DNA of 64,000 nucleotides, taken from contig CAWBTU010000004.1 of the NCBI GenBank assembly GCA_963791805.1, positions 248,001-312,000 on the forward strand, given 5' to 3'. The translations under genes were made by a program, and so were the position numbers. Positions 9,055 to 16,734 of the stretch are shown here, piece by piece. The notes beneath the pieces were generated by a model, which ran no database searches, was not told the DNA's origin, and saw only the letters and a list, made by a program, of their open reading frames with translations. Source of the DNA: JACMJL01 sp963791805 (GTDB lineage: Bacteria; Bacillota; Clostridia; Clostridiales; Clostridiaceae). Position 1 is the stretch's first letter. Every line of letters begins with the position of its first letter.

Positions 9055-9958
9055 ACGAATCCGACAATATTAGTTGTGCAAATGCATTGGCTGCATGAGA
9101 AAGAGGAATATTCTTAAGTTTAACCATTCCTATGGCACGGTGAGGAAGAGCTGGTAATATTGGTATTGCAAAAATAGTTTTGTTGTCCACCATAGTTTCT
9201 GCAAATTCTTTAATTACAAATGCAATTCCTAAATTTATTTTGGCAAATTTAATTAACAAATCTGTACTATCTAGTTCAATTGTAGGTTTTAATGTGACAC
9301 CCTGCAGCCTAGCGTATTCATCTAACAACTGCCTTGAATTACTACAACACTTTAACATCAACAAAGGATAGTTTTCCAGATCTTTTATATTAAACTCTTT
9401 CCTGTAAAGCTGCTTAAACTTCGTTCCAAAAATAATGCAATCCTGAATGGGCATATAATTTATAATCTCTATCTGCTCCTGATCCTGCTGCATTATAGGT
9501 AAATTTATAAAGCCAAAATCAATACTTCCTTTCTTCAGTAACTTAAGAGTTTCATCCGTTGTTCTATTCATAACTTTTATGCTTATTTTTTCATAAAGTT
9601 CATTATACTTTTCTAAGTATGGTAACAAGAATCCACTTAGTATGGAATCACTTGCGCCTATGTTCACTTGTCCAGATTCCAAATGTAGTAGCTCATCATA
9701 TTTTTGTTCTGCTGTATCAATAAGCAGCATTGCTTTACCTAAATAGGAGTAAAAAACTTCACCTTCACTGGTAAGCTTCACTCCCTTTGAAGAGCGAATA
9801 AACAAGGTACATCCAAGTTTTTCCTCCAACATCTTTATTGACATACTTATAGAAGGTTGCGTCACAAATAACGCTTCTGCAGCTTTGGTGATATTACCAT
9901 ACTTAGCTACAGCACAAAATATTTTATAGGAATCTAAAGTAATATTATATTTGCTCAT
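9053..9958 (-). CDS. LysR family transcriptional regulator
   Basis: 301 residues, the normal LysR length. The N-terminal winged HTH (~5-65) shows AVAKYGNITKAAEALFVTQP, SISMSIKMLEEKLGCTLF and RSSKGVKLTSEGEVFYSY. The remaining ~90-300 form the periplasmic-binding-protein-like effector domain (VNIGASDSILSGFLLPYLEK). It is divergent from the paired DMT transporter genes starting at 10114, with 155 bp between the starts, so it probably controls them and itself. The start MSKYNITLD has GAGG six bases upstream; the longer frame lacks one. The inducer is not evident. The last codons overlap a family E repeat. Confidence 0.9.
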   Translation of the reverse strand: MSKYNITLDSYKIFCAVAKYGNITKAAEALFVTQPSISMSIKMLEEKLGCTLFIRSSKGVKLTSEGEVFYSYLGKAMLLIDTAEQKYDELLHLESGQVNIGASDSILSGFLLPYLEKYNELYEKISIKVMNRTTDETLKLLKKGSIDFGFINLPIMQQDQEQIEIINYMPIQDCIIFGTKFKQLYRKEFNIKDLENYPLLMLKCCSNSRQLLDEYARLQGVTLKPTIELDSTDLLIKFAKINLGIAFVIKEFAETMVDNKTIFAIPILPALPHRAIGMVKLKNIPLSHAANAFAQLILSDS

Positions 9959-10113
9959 TTTAAACCTCAAACTTATCATAAGAATTATTGATGGTATATA
10001 TAAATAATATCACTTTCATTTATTACAGACAATATATTACAATAAAAGTGGAGTTATTTAACTACAAGTACTGACAATGATGTCACACAAATAACATCAA
10101 AAGGAGCTATACT

Positions 10114-10536
10114 ATGGAATTACTATTTTTATTACTCAGTGGAATCAGTTTAGGGATTATGACATCCCTTAATGGTAGATTAGCTCAATCTCTAAATGTA
10201 TTTACAGTTAGCTTTTTTACTCATATGATAGGCGCCGTATTACTACTCCTTTATGCCAAATTGATAAAAAGAGAGAAACTTCAACTTGCAGGCGCTCCTT
10301 CATATACTTATTTTGTAGGTTTTATGGGAATTACTCTTGCTACCACCAGCAGTTTTTGTGCAGCAAATATAGGCGCTACTGCAACCATGTCGCTTTCCAT
10401 ACTTGGCCAAATTCTCGTATCTACGATTATTGATCATTTCGGGCTTTGGGATACAGAAAAAATAGCATTTCGTCTAAACAGAATCCCCAGCTATAGTCTT
10501 ATACTACTGGGTGTGTTTATGGTGGCGTATTTTTAA
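10114..10536 (+). CDS. DMT superfamily transporter, DUF606/YdcZ-type subunit 1
   Basis: 140 residues with four to five hydrophobic helices (LFLLLSGISLGIMTSLNGRL, then FTVSFFTHMIGAVLLLLYAK and others). This matches the small YdcZ (DUF606) branch of the drug/metabolite transporters, proteins of about 140-150 residues often encoded as a pair. The second subunit starts 20 bp downstream (10557), and both have the same ribosome binding site (AGGAGCTATA). The pair likely forms a heteromeric inner-membrane exporter under the divergent LysR regulator. The substrate is unknown. Confidence 0.8.
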   Translation: MELLFLLLSGISLGIMTSLNGRLAQSLNVFTVSFFTHMIGAVLLLLYAKLIKREKLQLAGAPSYTYFVGFMGITLATTSSFCAANIGATATMSLSILGQILVSTIIDHFGLWDTEKIAFRLNRIPSYSLILLGVFMVAYF

Positions 10537-10556
10537 AGAAAGAGAGGAGCTATATT

Positions 10557-11024
10557 ATGATTTTTGTTTTATTAGCCATATTCAATGGTATGTTAAGTGT
10601 GATAAATAAAATGGTAAATGTTCAGGCAAAACGGCATTTAGGCATGCTGAATGGAACGCTTATCAATTATCTTGAAGGTACGCTGTTATCTTTACTTCTT
10701 ATAGTTCTCCTTGGGAAAAGTAATGAACTGAATCCAACTATACTAAGTGCCATCCCTCCCATCTATTTTATAGGTGGAGTTGCGGGACTTCTTGCCATGC
10801 TATTTGCTATAAAAGGTATGGATAACACAGAAGTGATTTTATCCACTGTACTGATCCTAATTGGACAATTGGGAATGGGTTTTGTTATTGATTCTTTTGT
10901 AAAGAAAGACCTGACTTTTCTGAAATTCATGGGTATTATTCTAATTATTATAGGAATTGCATTAAACCAATATCACATGAAAAAACAGAAGATGGATTCA
11001 CAATATAGATATCCAATCTCATAA
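10557..11024 (+). CDS. DMT superfamily transporter, DUF606/YdcZ-type subunit 2
   Basis: 155 residues with five predicted membrane helices (FVLLAIFNGMLSVINKMVNV, GTLINYLEGTLLSLLLIVLL, IPPIYFIGGVAGLLAMLFAI and so on) and a charged, basic C-terminal tail (YHMKKQKMDSQYRYPIS). It is the partner of the preceding gene and of the same family. Small DMT proteins assemble as dual-topology or heteromeric dimers. Co-transcription is inferred from the 20-bp gap. No clear terminator follows; the next gene, cwlD, converges 45 bp downstream. Confidence 0.8.
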   Translation: MIFVLLAIFNGMLSVINKMVNVQAKRHLGMLNGTLINYLEGTLLSLLLIVLLGKSNELNPTILSAIPPIYFIGGVAGLLAMLFAIKGMDNTEVILSTVLILIGQLGMGFVIDSFVKKDLTFLKFMGIILIIIGIALNQYHMKKQKMDSQYRYPIS

Positions 11025-11069
11025 TTAAATTTATTCAAAAGCACAAATCTTAATTTATTATTTTATTGG

Positions 11070-11786
11070 TCAGCTTTCATTAATTTGAAAATATTTTTTT
11101 ATTGATTTTGCAATAGAACCTGCAATCTTTTCTTGATACACTAGGTCTTTTAATTTGTTTTCCTTTTCAGGATTAGTAATAAATCCACATTCTATAATAA
11201 CTGACGGTATATTAGCATAACATCTTAAAATTTTGTAGGCACCATCAGTTTCTTTCACTTTCCTTTTCTTATATCCCAGATCTGTATTTAAATTTTCTTG
11301 TGTTATATGAGCTAACTTACTACTTTCCTCATTTTTTGAATGCCAAACCTGTGGTCCACAACAATTACTCTGTTTAAAAAAATTCTGATGAATACTAACA
11401 AAAATATCACAGTTGGACTCTCTCTTCATTTTACATCTGTTATTTAAATCTTCTCTTTTCATTTTCATTATATCCTCATCTTCAGTATAAAGGCCCTTAT
11501 CTTCTTCTCTAGTCATTACAACCATATATCCTAGCTCTGTTAACTTTTCCTTTACTTTTAGACTTATGCTAAGATTAATATATTTTTCTATAGTTCCACT
11601 TTTAGATATAGCCCCTCCATCCATACCTCCATGGCCTGGATCTATTAATACAATTTTATTACCATCAATTTCGGTAGGTGTTGCAAAAACTTTTGTTACC
11701 ACAAAAGGATTCCCAAAGAAAACAGATATAAAAGTTGTTACTATCATAATTATAACTAGGAAAAAACATCTATTACTTTTGTACAT
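11070..11786 (-). CDS. cwlD: N-acetylmuramoyl-L-alanine amidase CwlD
   Basis: 238 residues. An N-terminal membrane anchor/signal (~8-32) is followed by an Amidase_3 catalytic domain. The zinc-site motifs are in order: IDPGHGGMDGGA (His about 51), GTIEKYINLSISL (Glu), FVSIHQNFF (His about 131) and VIIECGFITNPEKE (catalytic Glu about 199). CwlD removes peptide side chains from spore peptidoglycan, the first step to muramic-delta-lactam in the cortex, and so is needed for germination. It acts outside the membrane during sporulation. The start follows GGAGG. Usually expressed from sigma-E/G promoters; none was assigned here. Length and order of motifs are typical. Confidence 0.88.
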   Translation of the reverse strand: MYKSNRCFFLVIIMIVTTFISVFFGNPFVVTKVFATPTEIDGNKIVLIDPGHGGMDGGAISKSGTIEKYINLSISLKVKEKLTELGYMVVMTREEDKGLYTEDEDIMKMKREDLNNRCKMKRESNCDIFVSIHQNFFKQSNCCGPQVWHSKNEESSKLAHITQENLNTDLGYKKRKVKETDGAYKILRCYANIPSVIIECGFITNPEKENKLKDLVYQEKIAGSIAKSIKKYFQINES

Positions 11787-12134
11787 AATTTATTCCTCCA
11801 CTTTGAGTATATAGAGTATTTTATGCAAATCTTTATTTTTTATCTATTTTCTAACGAAGCGAATTAATCGTCTTAAAATTTAAACAATATCAAGAAAATG
11901 CTGTTGAATGTGAAGAAAGTAATCTGAATTATACAACAACTATTATGTATTTTAAATAAATATTATAGTAGTTTACGATAGAATCAAAAGATAAGTACTA
12001 AAAACTGATCCTTGTCTGTAATAATTCATGGGGATTAAGATTGTAGTTCACCATATAAATATCAGTATTATATGAATAGTATATCTAGCTAGCTTCACAG
12101 AAAAATTTGAATAAATTGAAGAGGAGTTTTTTTA
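11787..12134. other. Divergent promoter region cwlD / SMR gene
   Basis: About 350 AT-rich bases carrying the promoters of cwlD (minus) and the SMR transporter (plus). I looked for a guanidine riboswitch, common before SMR genes, and saw none of its paired ACGR-loop hairpins. No open frame with a ribosome binding site. Confidence 0.5.
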
Positions 12135-12458
12135 ATGGAGTGGATTTATTTAGCTTTAGCTATTGGATTTGAGATTACAGCAACATCTCTTATGAAGTTT
12201 TCTCAAGGTTTTACAAAAATATTGCCAACAATAGGAACATTTTTAGGATATATTATATGTTTTAGCTTTCTATCCTTTGCATTAAAAAAGATAGATATTA
12301 GTGTGGCCTATGCCATATGGTCTGCAGCTGGAATAGTTATATTAACAGTAATTGGGGCACTAGTTTTTGATGAACATATTAATGCAATAAAATTAATTTC
12401 TATAATTTTTATTATTGTGGGAGTTGTGGGATTAAATTTGAGCAATACTAGTCATTAA
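12135..12458 (+). CDS. Small multidrug resistance (SMR) family efflux protein
   Basis: 107 residues forming four transmembrane helices, the standard SMR size. The essential membrane Glu is at position 13 in LAIGFEITATSLMKFSQGFT (equivalent to Glu14 of EmrE). The helix-3 region reads DISVAYAIWSAAGIVILTVI. The serine after the Trp places it nearer the Qac (quaternary ammonium efflux) type than the guanidinium exporter (Gdx) type, consistent with the lack of a guanidine riboswitch upstream. It works as a dual-topology dimer coupling drug export to proton import. GAGGAG lies eight bases before the ATG. Substrate specificity is inference. Confidence 0.88.
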   Translation: MEWIYLALAIGFEITATSLMKFSQGFTKILPTIGTFLGYIICFSFLSFALKKIDISVAYAIWSAAGIVILTVIGALVFDEHINAIKLISIIFIIVGVVGLNLSNTSH

Positions 12459-12468
12459 TATTGTTAAT

Positions 12469-13344
12469 CTATTTCATATTGCTTGGAAGCCATGGTTCCA
12501 ATATACTATAGGGTATTTTCGTTCCAATTGTACTTTCTCCCATTTTAACATTAGGCTTGAGTTTTCCATGATAGTCACTTCCACCTGATGCATAAAGCTT
12601 GTGCTCACTGCAATAATTAAGTAAATGTTTTGTTTTGTCAATTGTATGAAGAGAATGATAACATTCTATACCATCAAGTGCATTTAACGATACTATTGAA
12701 TTTAGAAAATCTTCGTGATCATCTGAAAAGTATCCATAAAGGTGAGCCAAAAATGATTTACCACCTGCTTTTTTTATGAGAGCAGCAGCTTCGCTTACTG
12801 TGAGACAATCTTTCATTTGGTCAACAAAAAATGGACTATCTACATTAGTGACACAAGTTCTATAAAATGCATTTAGACTTTCCCATATATCTTTATCAAA
12901 ATATTTTTCGTTTTCGGGATATTTCCTAAGATCAGCATGCATTATCTGTGTTGCAAAATATTTACCATTAATTGATAAATTATCACTATATTTAAGGCCA
13001 AGATTTTGGCATACAGTCATCATTTTTTTCAGATAAGCATTTTCTCTGTCATAAAACTTTTCATCTGAAACCAATCCTGTTGAACTTATTATATCAAAGT
13101 CTATACCATATCCTAATATTTCAATTGGTTTTCCATTATGGACAGCAGAAAACTCACAGCCGGGAATAAGCTTGCCTTGAAAATAGTTTTCAATCTTAAT
13201 AGCTTCCAACTTTTTATAAGCTCCAATGGAATCATGATCTGTAATAGATATATATTTTAGGCCTAATTGCTGTGCCTTAATAAGAATATCTTTAGGTTCG
13301 TCAGATCCATCTGATGTAGTGGTATGTATATGTAAATCTATCAT
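12469..13344 (-). CDS. PHP-domain phosphoesterase (TrpH/RnaAM-like)
   Basis: 291 residues. The N-terminal PHP motifs are clear: DLHIHTTTSDGSDEP (metal His and Asp, residues 3-17), then ITDHDSIGAYKKLEAIK and PGCEFSAVHNGKPIEILGYG. A distal motif, SGGSDYHGKLKPNVKMG, holds the Asp-X-His metal pair. This is the layout of the trinuclear-metal PHP phosphoesterases of the TrpH/YciV group, which hydrolyse 3',5'-bisphosphonucleotides and short RNA 5' ends. It is convergent with the SMR gene, 10 bp apart. The start follows GGAGCTG. The true substrate is not shown by sequence. Confidence 0.85.
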   Translation of the reverse strand: MIDLHIHTTTSDGSDEPKDILIKAQQLGLKYISITDHDSIGAYKKLEAIKIENYFQGKLIPGCEFSAVHNGKPIEILGYGIDFDIISSTGLVSDEKFYDRENAYLKKMMTVCQNLGLKYSDNLSINGKYFATQIMHADLRKYPENEKYFDKDIWESLNAFYRTCVTNVDSPFFVDQMKDCLTVSEAAALIKKAGGKSFLAHLYGYFSDDHEDFLNSIVSLNALDGIECYHSLHTIDKTKHLLNYCSEHKLYASGGSDYHGKLKPNVKMGESTIGTKIPYSILEPWLPSNMK

Positions 13345-13400
13345 AGATATACAGCTCCTTACTTGTTATATAATACGATTGTGCCACAACCTAAGAATGT

Positions 13401-13499
13401 TGTGAATAAATATAACTGTTGGAGGGATTTGTTGCACAGAAATTTTAAATGTGTAATATCCTCTTTATATTGGCATCAATGGTTGTATTTATAACTTTA
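13401..13499 (+). pseudogene. Remnant of an MFS transporter C-terminus
   Basis: Nucleotide-level similarity to the 3' end of the intact MFS gene at 26620-27882: ATCCTCTTTATATTGGCATC and the following GGTTGTATTTATAACTTTA match 27790-27833 almost exactly, and TATAACTGTTGGAGGGATTT matches pieces of 27640 and 27757 with an internal deletion between them. Only about 100 bp remain. The next gene on the minus strand begins directly after it. Confidence 0.75.
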
Positions 13500-13500
13500 A

Positions 13501-13755
13501 TCATTTCATGTTTTTTAAAAATTTTATATTAAAATATAATGCAAAAATCGCTAAGATGATAAAAATTGCTACCTTTGTTACAATAGCCCCAATAGGAAGG
13601 GAAATTCCTGCTTTTATTTGGAATAAGGTCTGAATTGGAAGCATTATTCCAATAACACAGCATACTGTTAATAATAATTCTAATAAAATATATCCCATCA
13701 AAACAATAATTAAAAAAGTAACTATATGCAAGCTCTTATCATTATTTTCACTCAT
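13501..13755 (-). CDS. Small membrane protein, unknown function
   Basis: 84 residues with two hydrophobic helices (about 12-40 and 55-76: LLELLLTVCCVIGIMLP and VAIFIILAIFALYFNIKF), a short polar N-terminus (MSENNDKSLH) and a basic C-terminus (NIKFLKNMK). No family recognised. It lies 49 bp downstream of the phosphatidyltransferase gene on the same strand and so is probably the last gene of the TetR-flavodoxin-phosphatidyltransferase operon. Confidence 0.6.
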   Translation of the reverse strand: MSENNDKSLHIVTFLIIVLMGYILLELLLTVCCVIGIMLPIQTLFQIKAGISLPIGAIVTKVAIFIILAIFALYFNIKFLKNMK

Positions 13756-13804
13756 AATTTTTATATCCCTTTATATACAATTATTATAATATATCTCCAA
13801 CATC

Positions 13805-14407
13805 TTAATGAAAAAATTTTTTCCTGAAATATTCACTATCGGAGAATCTAGATTCATTAATACACTTACTAATTCGATATGAAGAAGAAACAAAAACAAG
13901 CAAGGTAGTGGCATATATAAGTAAATTAGTGATTAGTAAATATCCAGTGTGTAAAAGTTGAAAGGATACATATGAAACCAAAGGTATAATATAAAAAATC
14001 ATAGCAACAATCCTACCTAAAAAATCAAAAATAAATATAGATTTTTCATTGAATGTATTTTTAATGAAATTAGAAGTGACTATAAACTCTACAAACTTAA
14101 ATAGGATAATAAATAAAAACCATAAGGGAAGAATATGAAAAGTATACAATACAATATAGAAACCAACAATATAAAATAAATCGGCAACTACGTCAAAAAT
14201 TGCGCCTATACTAGATACACTTCCAGTATCCCTAGCAATTTTGCCATCAAAAAAATCAGTTAAAAATATTGTAAAACTGATTATTATAGGAATTAACAAG
14301 TTTCCAAAATAACTAACAATATATATATTTAAAAACAGTGATAGCATTACTCGCAGTAATGTTATGATATTGGGAAGTTTTTTTATAAGTCTTGTCATAA
14401 TTTTCAC
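13805..14407 (-). CDS. CDP-alcohol phosphatidyltransferase family protein
   Basis: 200 residues, six membrane helices. The family signature D-G-x2-A-R-x8-G-x3-D-x3-D is complete: DGKIARDTGSVSSIGAIFDV then VAD (about residues 53-75). Such enzymes swap CMP of CDP-diacylglycerol for a polar alcohol (glycerol phosphate, cardiolipin or related head groups) in the membrane. The GTG start overlaps the stop of the flavodoxin gene (TAGTG), so translation is likely coupled; an in-frame ATG three codons later is possible. It belongs to the TetR-controlled operon, suggesting an inducible change of membrane lipids. A 40-bp fragment resembling its 3' end is found at 27905-27943. Confidence 0.85.
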   Translation of the reverse strand: MKIMTRLIKKLPNIITLLRVMLSLFLNIYIVSYFGNLLIPIIISFTIFLTDFFDGKIARDTGSVSSIGAIFDVVADLFYIVGFYIVLYTFHILPLWFLFIILFKFVEFIVTSNFIKNTFNEKSIFIFDFLGRIVAMIFYIIPLVSYVSFQLLHTGYLLITNLLIYATTLLVFVSSSYRISKCINESRFSDSEYFRKKFFH

Positions 14408-14955
14408 TATTCCTTTGATAACTCTTTTCCTAAATTGTAAGCATTATTTTTGCTTTCTTCTTTTGAACTTGAAATAAATTTTACTTTTTTATATGCTTTT
14501 ATACCATTAAGAGATTTTTCCATAATTTCAAGTTCACTTTTATTTGAAGCGTCTCCTCCAGTTGAAAATATTACAACCTTCTTAGAAGAAAAATCTTTGA
14601 TTTTTGACATGTACTCTGTTACTGGATCTAATGGTTTTCCTGCATAAACTGGTGAACCAAAGATTATTATAGAATATTTTGATATATCATTACTTAAATC
14701 TTTTGCGGGATAATTTACTGTTACCTCATAGCCTTCATCATTTAGTCCCTTGGCTATTGAATTTGCCATTAAACTAGTAGCATTCGTTAAAGAAGGTTGA
14801 AAAATAATTAAAGCCTTCTTTGAAGACATATTTTTACCTTTCAAAATACTCTCCTTACTTACTTTGGGACTATTTAAGAATTTAATTATAATAACCATAG
14901 ATATAATTAAAACAGCCACTAAAGCTACAATTCCAATTAAAATTTTCTTTAGCAT
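14407..14955 (-). CDS. Membrane-anchored flavodoxin-like protein
   Basis: 182 residues. An N-terminal membrane helix (about 5-26, LIGIVALVAVLIISMVIIIK) is followed by a flavodoxin domain (~45-182). The phosphate-binding loop region reads IFQPSLTNATSLMANSIAKG, less canonical than T-x-T-x-x-T. Later strands are YSIIIFGSPVYAGKPLDP and KKVVIFSTGGD, with the typical SPVYAG FMN-contact loop. It probably carries FMN on the cytoplasmic face. It is 14 bp from the TetR gene upstream and overlaps the phosphatidyltransferase gene downstream. Its role in the operon is unknown; it may be a redox partner or quinone/flavin reductase. Confidence 0.75.
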   Translation of the reverse strand: MLKKILIGIVALVAVLIISMVIIIKFLNSPKVSKESILKGKNMSSKKALIIFQPSLTNATSLMANSIAKGLNDEGYEVTVNYPAKDLSNDISKYSIIIFGSPVYAGKPLDPVTEYMSKIKDFSSKKVVIFSTGGDASNKSELEIMEKSLNGIKAYKKVKFISSSKEESKNNAYNLGKELSKE

Positions 14956-14969
14956 ATTTGCTTTCCTCC

Positions 14970-15560
14970 CTACTGAATCATTACTTTATATAGGTATTTT
15001 AGATTTGACAAGAGCTTAATTTTTATTTCTTCACTGCTGTTTATAAAACTCCGATTATTGATCCATTTACATAATTGGCCATGCAAATAACTATGAAGTA
15101 TATCACCAATTAAAATTGCTTTTTCTTCTGAAAGTTTGTTATTGCTAGCTTCTATAATTACTTTATTAAGCGCTTTACCTGGCTTACTTAATATTTCAGA
15201 TACTTCACTAGAAGGACTTCCACCTATAGTCTCTAGCCATATGAGTTTATACCAACCAGGATGTTTCATTGAAAAATCAATTAAATTTGATAAAAGCAAA
15301 TAAAGTTCTTCTTCATTAGCTCTTTCAGTAGTTAAACAAGGTCTTCCATATTCCATCATTTTAAGCAAAGCCAATCCAAGCGATTCCCAAAAGATTTCAT
15401 CTAAGCTACTAAAATAATTATATAAATTTGTGTGAGTACATCCAATCTTTTTAGCAATATCTCTTAACGTTACATTTTTGATTCCTCTATTCTCTTCAAT
15501 TAGGCTTAATGTAGTTTCTAAAATAATTTCTTTGCTTATATTATTTTTATTAGTTTGCAT
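14970..15560 (-). CDS. TetR family transcriptional regulator
   Basis: 196 residues starting MQTNKNNISKE; GGAG lies eight bases upstream. The longer open frame starts inside the palindromic operator and is not used. The N-terminal TetR HTH is IKNVTLRDIAKKIGCTHTNL then YNYFSSLDEIFWESL (about residues 22-60). The C-terminal ligand domain contains MKHPGWYKLIWLETIG. It is the first gene of an operon with the flavodoxin and phosphatidyltransferase genes. A perfect 32-bp palindrome sits 17 bp upstream of the start, so it almost certainly represses its own operon. Inducer unknown. Confidence 0.88.
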   Translation of the reverse strand: MQTNKNNISKEIILETTLSLIEENRGIKNVTLRDIAKKIGCTHTNLYNYFSSLDEIFWESLGLALLKMMEYGRPCLTTERANEEELYLLLSNLIDFSMKHPGWYKLIWLETIGGSPSSEVSEILSKPGKALNKVIIEASNNKLSEEKAILIGDILHSYLHGQLCKWINNRSFINSSEEIKIKLLSNLKYLYKVMIQ

Positions 15561-15576
15561 TATAACAACTCCATCC

Positions 15577-15608
15577 ATATAACCAATGGTAATTACCATT
15601 GGTTATAT
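15577..15608 (-). promoter_or_regulatory. Perfect 32-bp palindrome, probable TetR operator
   Basis: Arm ATATAACCAATGGTAA is followed directly by its exact inverse complement, with no mismatch and no spacer. It lies just upstream of the TetR gene start, where the operon promoter must be, and is the natural operator for the TetR dimer. Confidence 0.8.
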
Positions 15609-15817
15609 AATATCAAAAATAAATATATAGGTCAATGAAAACAACTGACTATAACATCAGATGTTTATTAACAACATTTACCTACTTAAAATCTTCCTTC
15701 AGTATGGAATACATTTAATATACGCTCTCTGTACAGTGTTAATTTTATAGTTGCACAGAGGATAATCGATTCTTTGGATGCATACGCAAAAATATCTTCA
15801 TAACTTCACCTGCTCTA
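15609..15817. other. Intergenic stretch with a truncated short open frame
   Basis: About 210 bases. On the minus strand, GCAGGTG and an ATG follow the S motif at 15818, opening an 18-codon frame (MKIFLRMHPKNRLSSVQL) that stops at once. It could be the 5' stump of a lost gene. Nothing else is visible. Confidence 0.3.
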
Positions 15818-15831
15818 CAAATTACTATTTA
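15818..15831 (+). repeat. S motif (CAAATTACTATTTA)
   Basis: One of several near-identical 14-bp motifs between the small minus-strand genes. It lies 10 bp beyond the stop codon of the gene at 15842. Confidence 0.6.
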
Positions 15832-15841
15832 TATGTTTCTA

Positions 15842-16192
15842 CTAAATCAAAATTTCAAGGTAAGCAACTAAATTGCTCATGTCATAATCTTTAAATACAC
15901 CTTTAATATTATCATAAAATACTCCATCTTTATGCAAAAGAAAATGCCCATGCTCACTCAAAATACAGCATTTCGGTAATTCAGCCTGTTTACCTCTCGT
16001 ATATTTCATTTTTTCTGCATGAGGAATTTTATATAAATCTAAACCTATAAACAATTTTCTACCAGACATTTTACCTTTTCCACACTTAGTATATTCTACG
16101 ATCTCCTTAACACTTTTATTAGTTAAAAGAGCAATACATACTTGTCCACATAAACCATCTAATTGATGAGATAAAATTTCAGTATTTAACAT
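15842..16192 (-). CDS. Small papain-like/C39-like protein, copy 1 (hypothetical)
   Basis: 116 residues. No firm family assignment. Visible features suggest a minimal papain-type fold: GLCGQVCIALLTNKSVKEIV (Gln-x-Cys helix, about residues 13-32), LPKCCILSEHGHFLLHKDGV (His, about 75-95) and FYDN (Asn/Asp). This is the Cys-His-Asn order of C39-like peptidase domains. No signal peptide. It is about 93% identical to the protein of 20345-20695, and the DNA copies form a direct repeat. AGGAGGG precedes the start. A protease-like or ligand-binding role in the cytosol is inference only. Confidence 0.65.
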   Translation of the reverse strand: MLNTEILSHQLDGLCGQVCIALLTNKSVKEIVEYTKCGKGKMSGRKLFIGLDLYKIPHAEKMKYTRGKQAELPKCCILSEHGHFLLHKDGVFYDNIKGVFKDYDMSNLVAYLEILI

Positions 16193-16238
16193 TTTTTATG
16201 CCCTCCTTTGAATTATTTTCAAATTGTAATTTTATTTG

Positions 16239-16703
16239 TTATCTAAATTTTTCTAGTCTATATAATTCCTCATCATCAACTTTATCAATTCCATTCTTAT
16301 AGTCATAACCAAATTTTTTATAAAATTGACAAGCAGTAATTGATGCTGGAATTTCTATTCTTTTAGCCCTTAAAAAATATTCATCCTCTTCTAATGTTTC
16401 AATTATCTTTCTTCCAATTCCTTTTCCTTGATATTCTGGTAATACGAATATTGTAAAGAAACTACTTTCTACTTCGCTTCCCCAATATGGACCTATTGAA
16501 CCACATCCAACTAATTTATCATCTTTATAAACCACATAACCGTGCGTCCATTTTGATCTTCCTATTAAATATTCTGGTGTTAATATTTTTACCTCATTTT
16601 CAATATATTCCACTGTATAATCTTTAATATTTACTTCTCGCAATGTTCTAGCTATTAAGTCCGAAACTTCTTTTGCATCACTTTCTTCAAATCTTCTAAG
16701 CAT
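16239..16703 (-). CDS. GNAT family N-acetyltransferase (T-box controlled)
   Basis: 154 residues, one GNAT domain. The acetyl-CoA pyrophosphate loop is LPEYQGKGIGRKIIETLEED (Q/R-x-x-G-x-G/A, about residues 92-111), followed by ASITACQFYKKFGYDYKNG, typical of motif B. GGGAG lies nine bases before the ATG. The unusual feature is the leader: a complete T-box with its own promoter lies directly upstream (16735-17054), so the gene should be induced when a particular uncharged tRNA accumulates. That implies a job in amino-acid metabolism or protection, such as acetylating an amino acid or an analogue. The substrate is unknown. Confidence 0.85.
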   Translation of the reverse strand: MLRRFEESDAKEVSDLIARTLREVNIKDYTVEYIENEVKILTPEYLIGRSKWTHGYVVYKDDKLVGCGSIGPYWGSEVESSFFTIFVLPEYQGKGIGRKIIETLEEDEYFLRAKRIEIPASITACQFYKKFGYDYKNGIDKVDDEELYRLEKFR

Positions 16704-16734
16704 AATAAAATTCTCCCTCTAATATAAAAATGTA

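Larger units (their letters stand above)
15818..16222 (-). repeat. ~405-bp direct repeat, copy 1 (contains the small papain-like gene)
   Basis: Near-identical to 20321-20725 in the same orientation, from the S motif (AAATTACTATTTATATG) through the whole gene and its ribosome binding site to GAATTATTTTCA. Similarity ends sharply after that. The copies bracket about 4.1 kb of unrelated genes. Confidence 0.85.

Noticed and set aside
8923..9117. 64-codon plus-strand frame between the chemoreceptor and LysR genes
   Set aside because: No ribosome binding site; it crosses a repeat and enters the LysR gene antisense.
11787..12134. Possible guanidine riboswitch before the SMR gene
   Set aside because: No paired ACGR-loop hairpins or ykkC-like core; the protein is nearer the Qac type, which is not guanidine-controlled.
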